Assembly: GCA_005799495.1 (NCBI GenBank)
Contig: SYGP01000011.1
Coordinates: 1 to 64,000 of the forward strand
Length of the DNA stretch: 64,000 bases
From: Planctomycetia bacterium
Lineage (GTDB): Bacteria > Planctomycetota > Phycisphaerae > Phycisphaerales > SM1A02
Direction: 5' to 3'
The position numbers and the translations under genes were made by a program. Position 1 is the stretch's first letter; each line of letters starts with the position of its first letter. The notes beneath the pieces are model-generated. The model made no database searches. It saw only the letters and a program-made list of their open reading frames with translations, and had not been told where the DNA came from. This document shows positions 43,997 through 52,260 of this stretch, piece by piece.

Positions 43997-44633
43997 AGCC
44001 GCCGACGAACGCATTCGCGTTGTTGCCAAGTCTGCAAAGGACGGGAATCTCCTTCAGATTCGCCGCGTTGCCGCCACCAATCACCACATAGTCAGGCAAC
44101 AGCGCTGCGGAGAGGATCTCCGCAACTTTGTGGACATTCTTCTCCCAGCGTCGTCGCCCACTCTTCTTGAGCGCCTTCTTCCCAACATAGTCCTCGAACG
44201 ACCCACCCTTCTTGAACGGCATGTGCGCGAGTTCGGTGGGAATGATGACATGCTGCACGATGAGACACGATCCGAGCCCGGTGCCGAGCCCGAGAAAAAG
44301 CATGCGTCCCCCTTCATAGGAACCGACCGCCTGCATCGCGGCATCGTTGATCAACTTGACCGGCTTCGAAAAGCCTTTGTCATAGTCAAAGTCCTTCCAT
44401 CCAGCGCCAAGATTGACGGGATCGCGAGCGGGCTGGTTCTTCACGATCGGTGCAGGCAGACCGATGGAAACCGCGTCGTAGTCCCAGTCCTTTGCCAGAT
44501 CCATCACACCATCGAGCATCTGCTGCGGAGTCAGCGTGGGTCCAGATGGGAACGCACGCTTCTGCGGATCGGACTCGATGCGAATCTTGACATTGGTCCC
44601 GCCGATGTCGACTGCCAGCACCTTCTTTGCCAT
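43944..44633 (-). CDS. ppgK: ROK-family kinase, polyphosphate glucokinase-like
   Basis: The protein has 229 residues from ATG 44633. The phosphate-binding VDIGGTNVKI (about 7-16), SIGLPAPI, NLGAGW, the catalytic Asp in LINDAAMQAVG (about 103) and GLGTGLGS (about 121-128) identify a sugar kinase of the ROK group. The SYEGGRMLFLGLGTGLGS run and the ending NANAFVGGFRLW are typical of polyphosphate-glucose phosphotransferases. Use of polyphosphate rather than ATP is an inference from these resemblances. The C-terminal 17 codons lie antisense to the end of lgt. Confidence 0.83.
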   Translation of the reverse strand: MAKKVLAVDIGGTNVKIRIESDPQKRAFPSGPTLTPQQMLDGVMDLAKDWDYDAVSIGLPAPIVKNQPARDPVNLGAGWKDFDYDKGFSKPVKLINDAAMQAVGSYEGGRMLFLGLGTGLGSCLIVQHVIIPTELAHMPFKKGGSFEDYVGKKALKKSGRRRWEKNVHKVAEILSAALLPDYVVIGGGNAANLKEIPVLCRLGNNANAFVGGFRLWQPEWANSVPVYDR

Positions 44634-44703
44634 GCGTGAATCGTAGCTGGAAACCGTCGATTCCCCCGACAAGGCGCCCCATACGCGGCGCGCCAGCGAG
44701 CAA

Positions 44704-45426
44704 TCACTTCACGGTCGAAAGGGCGACCGGAAGATGCACCTCGCTCCACTTGTCTGCGTTGCGGATGGCGGGTCCGTTGTATGAAAACTGCCGTGGCTCG
44801 CCGACCACGGTCCAACCTGGATGTGCATCGAGCCACTCGCGCAGCAGGCGCAATCCCTCGTTGGTCCGCTTCATGCCATACGCGCCCTTCAGGCCAATAC
44901 TCAAGACCGTGACGGGCTGCGTATCGACAACGGCAATCTGACCATCCTTCCCCACAGGCCCAAGTTCAGCCTCGCGGTACAGGAACGACATGGTCCAGTT
45001 TCCCTTTCGGTCATCGAGCAGTCCATCGGTCTCGCGCGTCATCTCGCGGTAGTCCATCTCGACGGGGCTCGTCATGGCGATCTCGCGTTCCTTGATGTGG
45101 TTGAAGAGCGGCCAAAACGCGCCGAAGGAACCAGCACCCGAGTTTCCCGTTGATGTGAACTCCGCGCGGCGAACGGATGGATACGCCTTGATTTCGATCG
45201 CACCGGGTGGCGTTGGCGCGGGATATCCCACAGGGAGCGGCGCCTCGATTTGACAGCGACCGCACTGCCAGAACTCGCCATCGAGTTGCGGTTCAGCGGA
45301 GGGACCGCTGCCGAAGGTGCCGACACGCATCACGCAGCCAGCCTTCGGCAGCAGTGGAGAGCGATCTGCTGGCGATGCTTGCAGCACAAGGAGCAGGATG
45401 GACGCGGGAATGGTGGTGGGGATCAC
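44704..45426 (-). CDS. SOUL-family haem-binding exported protein
   Basis: GTG 45426 is favoured: a GGAG stands 8 bases before it and the codons open straight into a signal peptide (IPASILLLVLQASPA), leaving 90 bases for promoters shared with the divergent aldehyde dehydrogenase gene. An ATG at 45501 would leave only 14. The protein has about 240 residues. The SOUL domain covers about 75-235 with AEFTSTG, FGAFWPLFNHIKEREIAMT and SPVEMDY, the family core, and FSYNGPAIR near the end. SOUL proteins bind haem or hydrophobic ligands; in this protein a CGRC pair near residue 55 could add a thiol or metal site. Location would be periplasmic. Confidence 0.82.
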   Translation of the reverse strand: MIPTTIPASILLLVLQASPADRSPLLPKAGCVMRVGTFGSGPSAEPQLDGEFWQCGRCQIEAPLPVGYPAPTPPGAIEIKAYPSVRRAEFTSTGNSGAGSFGAFWPLFNHIKEREIAMTSPVEMDYREMTRETDGLLDDRKGNWTMSFLYREAELGPVGKDGQIAVVDTQPVTVLSIGLKGAYGMKRTNEGLRLLREWLDAHPGWTVVGEPRQFSYNGPAIRNADKWSEVHLPVALSTVK

Positions 45427-45515
45427 TGGAGGTTCTCCGGGAAGCGAACGCGGTTCACCAAATGCGGTTTGGGGAATGACTCTCCACGAACGCTGACTCA
45501 TGCGATACTAGGCAG

Positions 45516-46967
45516 ATGACCCTGTCGAAGCCAACGTGGGAGTATGCACCCGCGCCCGAATCGCTGAAGGTCGACATCGCCCCCGAGTATGGCCTCTACA
45601 TCGATGGGGCGTTCCGCGTACCGCGATCGGGACGAATGTTCGCCACGATCAATCCCGCGACGGAGGAGCCGCTTGCGCAGGTTGCCGAGGCGGATGCGGC
45701 GGATGTGAACGATGCGGTCATGGCTGCGCGGAAGGCGCTCAAGGGTTGGCGAAAGTTGCCTCCGCTCGAACGCGCGAAGTACCTCTTCCGAATTGCGCGG
45801 CGCATTCAAGAGCGCGCGCGTGAACTCGCGGTGCTCGAGACGATGGACAACGGGAAGCCCATTCGTGAGACGCGGGATGAGGATGTGCCGCTCGCGGCAG
45901 CACACTTCTTCCATCATGCCGGCTGGTGCGACAAGCTTCGCTACGCGCTGCCGACCGCCACGGGTGAGGATCCCCAGCCTGTTGGCGTGTGTGGTCAGGT
46001 GATCCCCTGGAACTTCCCACTGCTCATGGCCGCGTGGAAAATCGCGCCGGCGCTTGCGTGTGGCAACACCGTCGTGCTCAAGCCAGCGGAGACAACGCCG
46101 CTGACCGCACTTCGGCTTGCGGAGATTCTGCAGGAAGTCGAGTTGCCGCGCGGTGTCGTCAACATCGTCACGGGCGCCGGAGCGACAGGGCGGGAGCTTG
46201 TCCACCACGCCGATGTCGACAAGGTGGCGTTCACGGGTTCGACGGATGTCGGGCGCGCCATCGCCACTGCGGTCGCGGGCACATCGAAGCGATTGACGCT
46301 CGAACTTGGGGGAAAGAGCCCCAACATCATCTTTGCCGACGCGCCGATCGACCAGGCGGTCGAGGGCATTGTGTCGGCGATTTGGGTGAATCAGGGGCAA
46401 GTGTGTTGCGCGGGCAGTCGCCTGCTCGTGGAGGAGAGCGTCGTGGATGAAGTGATCGACAAACTTCGTCATCGCATGCGCAGCCTGCGAGTCGGCAATC
46501 CGCTCGACAAGAACACGGATGTCGGCGCGATCAACAGTCGCGCGCAGCTGGAGCGAATCGAGGCGCACATCCGCACGGCCACCTCGGAGGGTGCCACACA
46601 GCACGCCGTGTCCGATGCCGCGCTGCCATCACGCGGTTTCTGGTGCCGCCCCTGTTTCTTCACGGGAGTTCAGCCAGCACACACGATCGCGCGTGAGGAA
46701 ATCTTCGGCCCCGTGCTTGCGGTGATGACATTTCGCACACCAGACGAGGCAGTGGCGCGCGCCAACAACACGATGTACGGATTGAGCGCGGGCATCTGGA
46801 CAAGTCGTGGATCAAAGGCGTACGAGGTGGCGCGGCAGATCAAGGCGGGCGTCATTTGGTGCAACACGTTCAACCAGTTCGATGCCGCCGCCCCATTCGG
46901 CGGCTACCGCGAATCAGGCTTCGGGCGCGAAGGCGGGCGGGCAGGACTCGCCGCGTATCTCGCATGA
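45516..46967 (+). CDS. NAD(P)-dependent aldehyde dehydrogenase
   Basis: The protein has 483 residues, a full-length enzyme. The NAD-site IPWNFPLLM (about 168-176), general-base Glu in LELGGKSPN (about 262-270), catalytic Cys in NQGQVCCAGSRL (about 297) and the C-terminal PFGGYRESGFGRE are all in place. It oxidises an aldehyde to the acid; substrate class cannot be fixed, though the N-terminal YGLYIDGAF and the position beside a second ALDH-like gene resemble planctomycete and actinobacterial pairs. The gene is followed after 19 bases by the shortened homologue, so the two probably form a transcription unit. Confidence 0.93.
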   Translation: MTLSKPTWEYAPAPESLKVDIAPEYGLYIDGAFRVPRSGRMFATINPATEEPLAQVAEADAADVNDAVMAARKALKGWRKLPPLERAKYLFRIARRIQERARELAVLETMDNGKPIRETRDEDVPLAAAHFFHHAGWCDKLRYALPTATGEDPQPVGVCGQVIPWNFPLLMAAWKIAPALACGNTVVLKPAETTPLTALRLAEILQEVELPRGVVNIVTGAGATGRELVHHADVDKVAFTGSTDVGRAIATAVAGTSKRLTLELGGKSPNIIFADAPIDQAVEGIVSAIWVNQGQVCCAGSRLLVEESVVDEVIDKLRHRMRSLRVGNPLDKNTDVGAINSRAQLERIEAHIRTATSEGATQHAVSDAALPSRGFWCRPCFFTGVQPAHTIAREEIFGPVLAVMTFRTPDEAVARANNTMYGLSAGIWTSRGSKAYEVARQIKAGVIWCNTFNQFDAAAPFGGYRESGFGREGGRAGLAAYLA

Positions 46968-46986
46968 TCACCCCAAGGAATTCTCC

Positions 46987-47868
46987 ATGACCGACCGCGC
47001 GGAAATCACAAAGACCTGGAAACTCTTCATTGGTGGCGCGTATCCACGCAGCGAGTCTGGGCGGGTTCTTCCCGTGCACGATGTGACTGGGCGAGCGGGC
47101 GTTCGTGCCGTTGCATACGCGGCGCAGGCATCTCGGAAGGACATGCGCGATGCGGTGGAAGCCGCGCGTGCGGCGCAGGATCGTTGGGCTGCAGCGAGCG
47201 GCCTGCTCCGCGGGCAGATTCTCTATCGACTGGCTGAGATGCTCGATGGTCGGCGCGCCGAGCTGGTGGATGCCGTTCGCATTGGTGGTCGGCTCGGGCG
47301 GGGCAAGGCGCGCATCGAAGTGGAACGGAGCCTGGACCGCATCGTGTCGTTCGCGGGTTGGTGCGACAAACTGGAGAGCGTGATGGGCGGTCGCAATCCG
47401 GTGGCTGGACCGTTCCACTGTTTTTCACAGGTCGAGCCAGTCGGGGTCGTTGCGGTCTTTGCGCCGGATGAGCATCCGCTGCTCGGGTTCCTGTCGCTTG
47501 TGCTGCCCGCGCTCGCGTGTGGGTGCTCCGTGGTTGCTGTCGCGAGTGCCAGCGAACCAGTGCCCGCATTGATCGTGTCGGAGGCAGCACCGAGTTCGGA
47601 TATCCCTGCGGGAGTGTTCAACCTGCTGACAGGATCGCATGAGGAGCTGGTTCCGGTTGCCGCTGCACACCGAGACATCGATGCCGTTGTTGCTGCGGTG
47701 CCCCTCGAGCTGGCAAAGACCCTGCAGGTCGGCGTTGCGGAGAACATGAAGCGGGTTCGGCTGATCGATCCGGGGGCAGCGTTTTTGGACGAAAACGCGT
47801 GGAACGATCCGCGGGCGTTCACGGGAGTGACCGAGATAAAGACGGTCTGGCATCCAATCGGGATTTGA
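46987..47868 (+). CDS. Shortened aldehyde-dehydrogenase homologue lacking the catalytic half
   Basis: ATG 46987 is preceded by AAGGAA. The protein has 293 residues and aligns by eye with the N-terminal, NAD-binding half of the preceding enzyme (LFIGGAYPRSESGR, FAGWCDKLESVMGG, VEPVGVVAVFAPDEHPLLGF, LPALACGCSVV). The LELGG glutamate and the catalytic cysteine are absent: after about residue 245 the sequence continues to a unique short end (GVTEIKTVWHPIGI). It keeps good codon use and no internal stops, so it is not a fresh pseudogene. A partner or regulatory subunit of the active enzyme is likely. An intrinsic terminator follows. Confidence 0.8.
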   Translation: MTDRAEITKTWKLFIGGAYPRSESGRVLPVHDVTGRAGVRAVAYAAQASRKDMRDAVEAARAAQDRWAAASGLLRGQILYRLAEMLDGRRAELVDAVRIGGRLGRGKARIEVERSLDRIVSFAGWCDKLESVMGGRNPVAGPFHCFSQVEPVGVVAVFAPDEHPLLGFLSLVLPALACGCSVVAVASASEPVPALIVSEAAPSSDIPAGVFNLLTGSHEELVPVAAAHRDIDAVVAAVPLELAKTLQVGVAENMKRVRLIDPGAAFLDENAWNDPRAFTGVTEIKTVWHPIGI

Positions 47869-47888
47869 GGGCGTCGATTTCGATTTGC

Positions 47889-47914
47889 AAGCGCATAACT
47901 CTTGTGCGTTTTTG
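47889..47914 (+). terminator. Intrinsic terminator after the aldehyde dehydrogenase pair
   Basis: AAGCGCATA (47889-47897) pairs with TGTGCGTTT (47903-47911), with two G-U pairs, around ACTCT, and a run of five T (47909-47913) closes it. It sits 21 bases after the stop codon of the shortened homologue. Confidence 0.6.
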
Positions 47915-47940
47915 AGTCTCCATTGGCGATTTTGTAAAAA
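47912..47940 (+). promoter_or_regulatory. Sigma-70-like promoter
   Basis: TTGAGT (47912-47917) and TAAAAA (47935-47940) stand exactly 17 bases apart and each matches four of six consensus positions. No protein gene begins downstream for 800 bases, so the promoter would serve the candidate RNA described next. Confidence 0.35.
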
Positions 47941-48210
47941 TCATGACCTCCGCTTGCTTCGCCTAGGCGGTAATCCGATTGTGTTGGTGTCTGGCAATCC
48001 AAGAGGCGCCCCGCTCAGCACGCGAGAAGTGCGCCGAAGTTTGCCACCTCTCGAAGAGCACGAATGGGCGGGGAAACCCTCGGCGATCGTCCGACGCAGA
48101 AGTTTCGTGGCGGGAGCCAACTGGGCGAGGTTTCTCGGAGTGCGGTTCTCGGGTTCTGACAGGGCTGGGCGAGTCAATCGGAGCCCTTTCAGGACCATTT
48201 CGGACGACTG

Positions 48211-48317
48211 AGGAGGGTAGGAAAAGGACAGGAGGGTAGGAAAAGGACGAATGGGGCGGAGCGGAGAAGGATGAGGACCTCGGAGGGAGGGAAAGGACCG
48301 AGGAGGGCAGGAAAAGG
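48211..48317. repeat. Degenerate 19-bp purine-rich repeats
   Basis: AGGAGGGTAGGAAAAGGAC occurs twice in perfect tandem (48211-48229 and 48230-48248). Two variants follow at 48282-48298 and 48301-48317. The strand is almost free of pyrimidines and rich in GGA/GGAG, so it could form multiple Shine-Dalgarno-like or RNA-protein binding sites when transcribed. Confidence 0.7.
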
Positions 48318-48400
48318 GGCGAAGGAGCCCCGACGGGATGGATGGGAAGGAACACCGCGCGGATGGGATGGACCGCGCATGAACATTGGGGATCTGGCCG

Positions 48401-48433
48401 AGGTCTAGCGAAAGCTAGACCTTGCGCTTTTTT
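48401..48433 (+). terminator. Strong rho-independent terminator with GAAA loop
   Basis: AGGTCTAGC (48401-48409) and GCTAGACCT (48414-48422) form a perfect nine-pair stem closed by the GNRA tetraloop GAAA, followed by a run of six or seven T at 48427-48433. The nearest upstream stop codon is more than 500 bases away, so it must end another transcript. Confidence 0.85.
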
Positions 48434-48457
48434 GGCGATATAGACAGAAAATAGATC

Positions 48458-48471
48458 AGATATCGATATCT
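48458..48471. promoter_or_regulatory. 14-bp perfect palindrome, possible operator
   Basis: AGATATCGATATCT is its own reverse complement and lies in an AT-rich island (about 48430-48600) upstream of the TolC/adaptor operon. A regulator dimer could bind here. The rest of the interval up to 48765 holds no gene I can support. Confidence 0.35.
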
Positions 48472-48765
48472 ATCGCAGAAGAAGATCGATATTCATACGA
48501 TCGCCACGCCAATATCCAACGATTTACAGGTATTTGCCATCATTTTCGGCGAAGTTCGTCGATATGCAATCGTTTGGAGCACAAATACAGCACAATGTCG
48601 TCTTTCTTCCGACTTCGCAGAAACATATTCTGGTACCAGATTGGTACTACTTGGCGCATCAGTTTCTGGCGACTCAATCGACGCGCAAAGCGCATCGGAG
48701 CATCGCATTGCGCCGATAGATTGGATCCTTCAATCGTGCGGCACCTCCCATACAACACTCACACC

Positions 48766-50544
48766 GTGTCCAGGCGCTGGAGTCGGTTCTTTGTGGTGCT
48801 GTGCCTTGTCAGCGCAGCCGTTCCATCATGCCGCGACGAGGCGCTTGTGGCAATCGACGCCGATGCCGAGCGTCGGTTGCGGGAGGCAAGCGACTCCATC
48901 CGCGAACCAGCGAGCGTTCCCCTTCTGAATCAGACCGAGTCCAAGTACCAAGGAACCCCCTTCACGGCGGACAGCCCAGGACTCAACCAACCACCGACTG
49001 TCAATCCGACCGCCGAGGAGTTGGACTATCAGGCGCGGCTGAAGCAGAAGCTCGATGCGGACCGAGTCATCCGCGAGGTCACTTCCAATTCGCCTCCTCC
49101 GCCCGATGCGGAGCGATTCAATCTCTCGAAGAGTTTCCAGTACGCGATTCGCAAGAGCATTGAGTACCGCGTTGCCGAGGAGACCTATCTGTTGATCGCG
49201 CTGGACCTGCTGATTCAACAGCACATCTGGAGCCCCCGCATCTTCGACACGATCACGCCGCAAGTGCAAGGAGTGGCGGTCAACAGTTCGCAGTCGACGG
49301 CACTGCAACTGGTGAACGAGTTTTCGGCGAGGCAGAAACTTCCCTATGGTGGCGAGGTCAGTGCGTCGATCCTGACCCAGGCATCCAGTCAATTGCAAGA
49401 GGCGGTCATCACTGGTCAGGCCAGCTCGATCGATGTCGCGCTCAACCTCAACATTCCACTCCTGCGCGGTGCGGGCCTGGTTGCGCAGGAGGATCTGATT
49501 CAGTCCAAGCGCAATCTGGTCTACGGCGCGCGCGCGTTCGAGGACTTTCGGAGGCGCTTTTACATCGCAGTCTTCAGCGATTACCACGACTTGGTGGTCC
49601 AACAGCAGGTGATCGCCAACACGCGTGCGCAAGTGGAACGCCTTCGCCTGATCGTCGAGCGCGAGGATGCGCTTGTCGAGAGCGGGCGACAGGTTGCGTT
49701 CCAGGCTGATCTGGCGAAGCAGCGTGCGCTGTTCGTCATCAACAATCTGGCAACGCTGGAGGAGATCTACAAACTCGCCGTGGATCGCTTCAAGCTGAGG
49801 ATCGGCTACGAGACGGACAAGGCGATCGTGATCGAGCCTGAGATGCTTGATCTCGATGCGCCCACGATCGATCCTGGGCAGGCCATCGCTTCCGCATTTG
49901 AGTGGCGGCTGGATCTGCAGAATGCGCGGGACCGTGTCGTGGATTCGAGACGCAAGGTCGACAACGCGCGCAATGCGGTCCTTGCAGGCGCGGACTTCTT
50001 CGCGACCGCATCGCTGCTGAGCAACCCCGACTTCTTCAACGGCGTTCAGTTGGATGACACATTCAACGACTGGGCAGTCGGCATGGCGATCGATCTTCCG
50101 CTTGACCGCACCATCGAAGAGGTCAATGTGCGGAAGGCGCAGGTGCTGCTCGAGCAGGTGGATCGCCAATTCGTCTTTGCCCAGAACACGGCGGCGGTTG
50201 AGGTTCGTCAGGCCGCTCGCCGCATCGATCGGGCGCTGTACACGCTGTCGCTGCAGGACAAGAACATCGACATCGCGCGGAATCGTCAAGCAAGCATCGA
50301 TGCGGCACCCGATCGGGCGAGTCCCCGAGATCGCACCGAGGCCGTGGATGAACTGGCTCGAGCGGAGAACGAGAAAGCCCGCGCACTGCGGGAGGTCCAG
50401 ATCGCAATCTTGGAGTACCTGAGGCAGACGGGGCAGCTCCGCGTTTCGGATGACGGCGAGATCATTGCACCACCAGGGCTGCAGGTCCGATACCGCCGCG
50501 GTCCCGGACTTCTTGCGCAACCTGATGGGATTCCACCAGCTTGA
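48766..50544 (+). CDS. TolC-type outer-membrane efflux lipoprotein
   Basis: GTG 48766 opens a compact 22-residue lipoprotein signal ending in VPSC; GTG 48736 is an alternative. The mature protein, about 590 residues in all, has the two-repeat helical TolC architecture: SKSFQYAIRKSIEYRVAEETYL starts the first helix pair, and EDALVESGRQVAFQADLAKQ ends the first half. A Pro/Asn-rich 100-residue stretch separates signal and barrel. It precedes an RND/ABC-type adaptor gene by 12 bases, so both form a two-gene duct-adaptor unit. No inner-membrane pump gene follows, so the transporter must be encoded elsewhere. Confidence 0.85.
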   Translation: MSRRWSRFFVVLCLVSAAVPSCRDEALVAIDADAERRLREASDSIREPASVPLLNQTESKYQGTPFTADSPGLNQPPTVNPTAEELDYQARLKQKLDADRVIREVTSNSPPPPDAERFNLSKSFQYAIRKSIEYRVAEETYLLIALDLLIQQHIWSPRIFDTITPQVQGVAVNSSQSTALQLVNEFSARQKLPYGGEVSASILTQASSQLQEAVITGQASSIDVALNLNIPLLRGAGLVAQEDLIQSKRNLVYGARAFEDFRRRFYIAVFSDYHDLVVQQQVIANTRAQVERLRLIVEREDALVESGRQVAFQADLAKQRALFVINNLATLEEIYKLAVDRFKLRIGYETDKAIVIEPEMLDLDAPTIDPGQAIASAFEWRLDLQNARDRVVDSRRKVDNARNAVLAGADFFATASLLSNPDFFNGVQLDDTFNDWAVGMAIDLPLDRTIEEVNVRKAQVLLEQVDRQFVFAQNTAAVEVRQAARRIDRALYTLSLQDKNIDIARNRQASIDAAPDRASPRDRTEAVDELARAENEKARALREVQIAILEYLRQTGQLRVSDDGEIIAPPGLQVRYRRGPGLLAQPDGIPPA

Positions 50545-50556
50545 GGCTACGCTTCG

Positions 50557-52260
50557 ATGCAGATGGAACCGCAATCACCGCCCGATCCTGATGCGCTGCC
50601 GAAGCAGCAGACGCGCACTCGTTGGCCGGTGCCGGCGCGTCGACTTCTGTGGATCGGCGGCGCGGTTCTCGTTGCAGCGACGGGCGCGTTCATCCTGATG
50701 CCGTCGTCGCCGCAGAGAACAGTGACAGCCTCTTCGGCGGAGCGATTCGATGGGCCGGCGCTCGTCGTGGTCGAACGCGGCGACTTCGACATGGTGATCC
50801 CCGTGTCGGGCGAGTTGTCTGCGCTGCGTCAGGTGGAAGTGCGCAATCTGCTCGAGGGACGCGCGGTCATTACGGAGATCGTGGCGGAGGGCAAGCGCGT
50901 CGCGAAGGGAGATGTGCTCGTTCGCTTTGCGAGTGAAGAGACTGCGGACCGCAACAAGGATTTGCAAGACAAGCTCAAGACTGCTCAGGCGGAAGCGATC
51001 TCGGCGGAGCAAGCGTTGGCGATCAAGCGCAACGAAAAGGCGAGCGAGATGGACAAGGCTCGTCTGCAGGTGCAGCTCGCCGAATTGGCCCTCGAGGGCT
51101 GGCGCAGTGGCGATCAGGTTTCGAAGCGCCAACAGTTGGCGACCGCGCTCGAGGCGGCCGCGATCGATTCACAGCGGTTGCAGAAGCGATTCGCGGAGTC
51201 GGAGACGCTCGTGGGGAAGGGCTTCATCAGTCGCGACGAGTTTGAGCGCGACCGCATCGCGATGATCCAGGCGGATGCGAAAATGAAGCAGTCGGAACTC
51301 GACATCGATGTCTACGAGAAGTTCCAGCGTCCGCAGGACGAAGCCAAACGAAAGTCCGATCTCGATCAGGCGACGGCGGAGCTCGGTCGCACGGAGCAGC
51401 GCAAGGATTCGGAAATCGTGAAGGCAACATCGGATCTCGAGAGCGCGCAGTTCCGAGCCCAGACCGCACAGGAACGCCTCGTCCAGGGACAGCGGAACCT
51501 CGGGAACACGACGATCGAATCGCCCACCGATGGGTTGGTGGTGTATGCCAGCAGCCTGGAGTCGGGCGGGTGGGGCCGCGGCGGTGGCGAGAGTTCGCCG
51601 CCGACGGCAGGCACGGAAGTCAAGCCGAATGAGTTGATCATGATCATTCCCGACATCTCGCAGATGGTCGCTTCACTCAAGGTCAGCGAAGCACTGTCGG
51701 GACGCATCAAGCCGGACCAGGAAGTCACCGTCTTCAGTGATGCGAATCCGAATGTGCCCATCGTTGGCACCGTGCTGAATGTGAGCGTTCTCGCGGAGAG
51801 CGGTGGATGGCGCGATCCGAACAGGCGCGATTACAAGGTGCGCGTGCTGCTCGACGATTCCCACGGGCTTGATCTGAAGCCGAGCATGCGCTGCAAGGCA
51901 TCCATCCTGCTTGGACGGGCGGAGGATGTGCTGAGCATTCCGGTGCAGGCGGTGTTCCGCGAGGGTGTGGCGAGCTATGTGTATGTGCCGGATGGCAAGG
52001 GATTCAGTCAGCGACAAGTTCGCCTTGGGCGGTCGAGCGAACTGCAAGTGGAAGTGGTGGATGGTCTCGGCGAAGGGGATGAAGTACTGCTGCGCGAACC
52101 ATCGGCTGACGAGATCATGGTTCGGTTGCCTCCTGAGGTGGTGAATCCGAAGGAAGATCAGCCAGCGCGTCATCGCGGCGCCGCGCTGCCGAAGCCGGTG
52201 GAACCACCAGCCACCCCCGCCCTGCCTGCGGCATCCACGCCGTCGAGCAGCGGCTCCTGA
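50557..52260 (+). CDS. HlyD/MacA-type periplasmic adaptor protein
   Basis: The protein has 567 residues. One membrane helix (about 28-47) is followed by a lipoyl half (VVVERGDFDMVIPVSGELSA), a long coiled coil (about 130-310), the second lipoyl half (NTTIESPTDGLVVYAS, about 320) and beta-barrel domains (about 370-500, with SIPVQAVFREGVASYVYV). The last 45 residues are Pro/Ala/Ser-rich. A Gly-rich insertion with GGWGRGGGESSPP lies in the second lipoyl half. This is the pattern of MacA/HlyD adaptors that join an ABC or RND pump with TolC. Its stop overlaps the ThuA start by one base. Confidence 0.88.
   Translation: MQMEPQSPPDPDALPKQQTRTRWPVPARRLLWIGGAVLVAATGAFILMPSSPQRTVTASSAERFDGPALVVVERGDFDMVIPVSGELSALRQVEVRNLLEGRAVITEIVAEGKRVAKGDVLVRFASEETADRNKDLQDKLKTAQAEAISAEQALAIKRNEKASEMDKARLQVQLAELALEGWRSGDQVSKRQQLATALEAAAIDSQRLQKRFAESETLVGKGFISRDEFERDRIAMIQADAKMKQSELDIDVYEKFQRPQDEAKRKSDLDQATAELGRTEQRKDSEIVKATSDLESAQFRAQTAQERLVQGQRNLGNTTIESPTDGLVVYASSLESGGWGRGGGESSPPTAGTEVKPNELIMIIPDISQMVASLKVSEALSGRIKPDQEVTVFSDANPNVPIVGTVLNVSVLAESGGWRDPNRRDYKVRVLLDDSHGLDLKPSMRCKASILLGRAEDVLSIPVQAVFREGVASYVYVPDGKGFSQRQVRLGRSSELQVEVVDGLGEGDEVLLREPSADEIMVRLPPEVVNPKEDQPARHRGAALPKPVEPPATPALPAASTPSSSGS

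Larger units (their letters stand above)
47947..48433 (+). ncRNA. Candidate structured non-coding RNA
   Basis: This stretch has no convincing protein frame on either strand, is bounded upstream by a terminator and a promoter-like sequence, and ends at an excellent terminator. It contains a row of inverted repeats: GCAC/GTGC (48018-48032), CTGA-x-AGGGCT with its complement (48156-48192, one mismatch), CCTCGG/CCGAGG (48278-48303), GGGGC/GCCCC (48316-48331), GCGCGG/CCGCGC (48357-48378) and the terminator stem (48401-48422). Purine-rich 19-base repeats lie between. I compared it from memory with RNase P RNA, tmRNA, SRP and 6S RNA and found none of their hallmark sequences. It may be an undescribed RNA or a long leader of the next gene. 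Confidence 0.4.

Noticed and set aside
47963-48355. Open frame on the minus strand over the purine repeats (Pro/Ser-rich)
   Set aside because: Composition simply reflects the purine-rich repeats read in reverse; no ribosome site or conserved segments.
47947-48433. RNase P RNA, tmRNA or SRP RNA in the protein-free stretch
   Set aside because: The hallmark conserved segments of these RNAs were looked for by eye and not found, so only a generic candidate RNA is reported.
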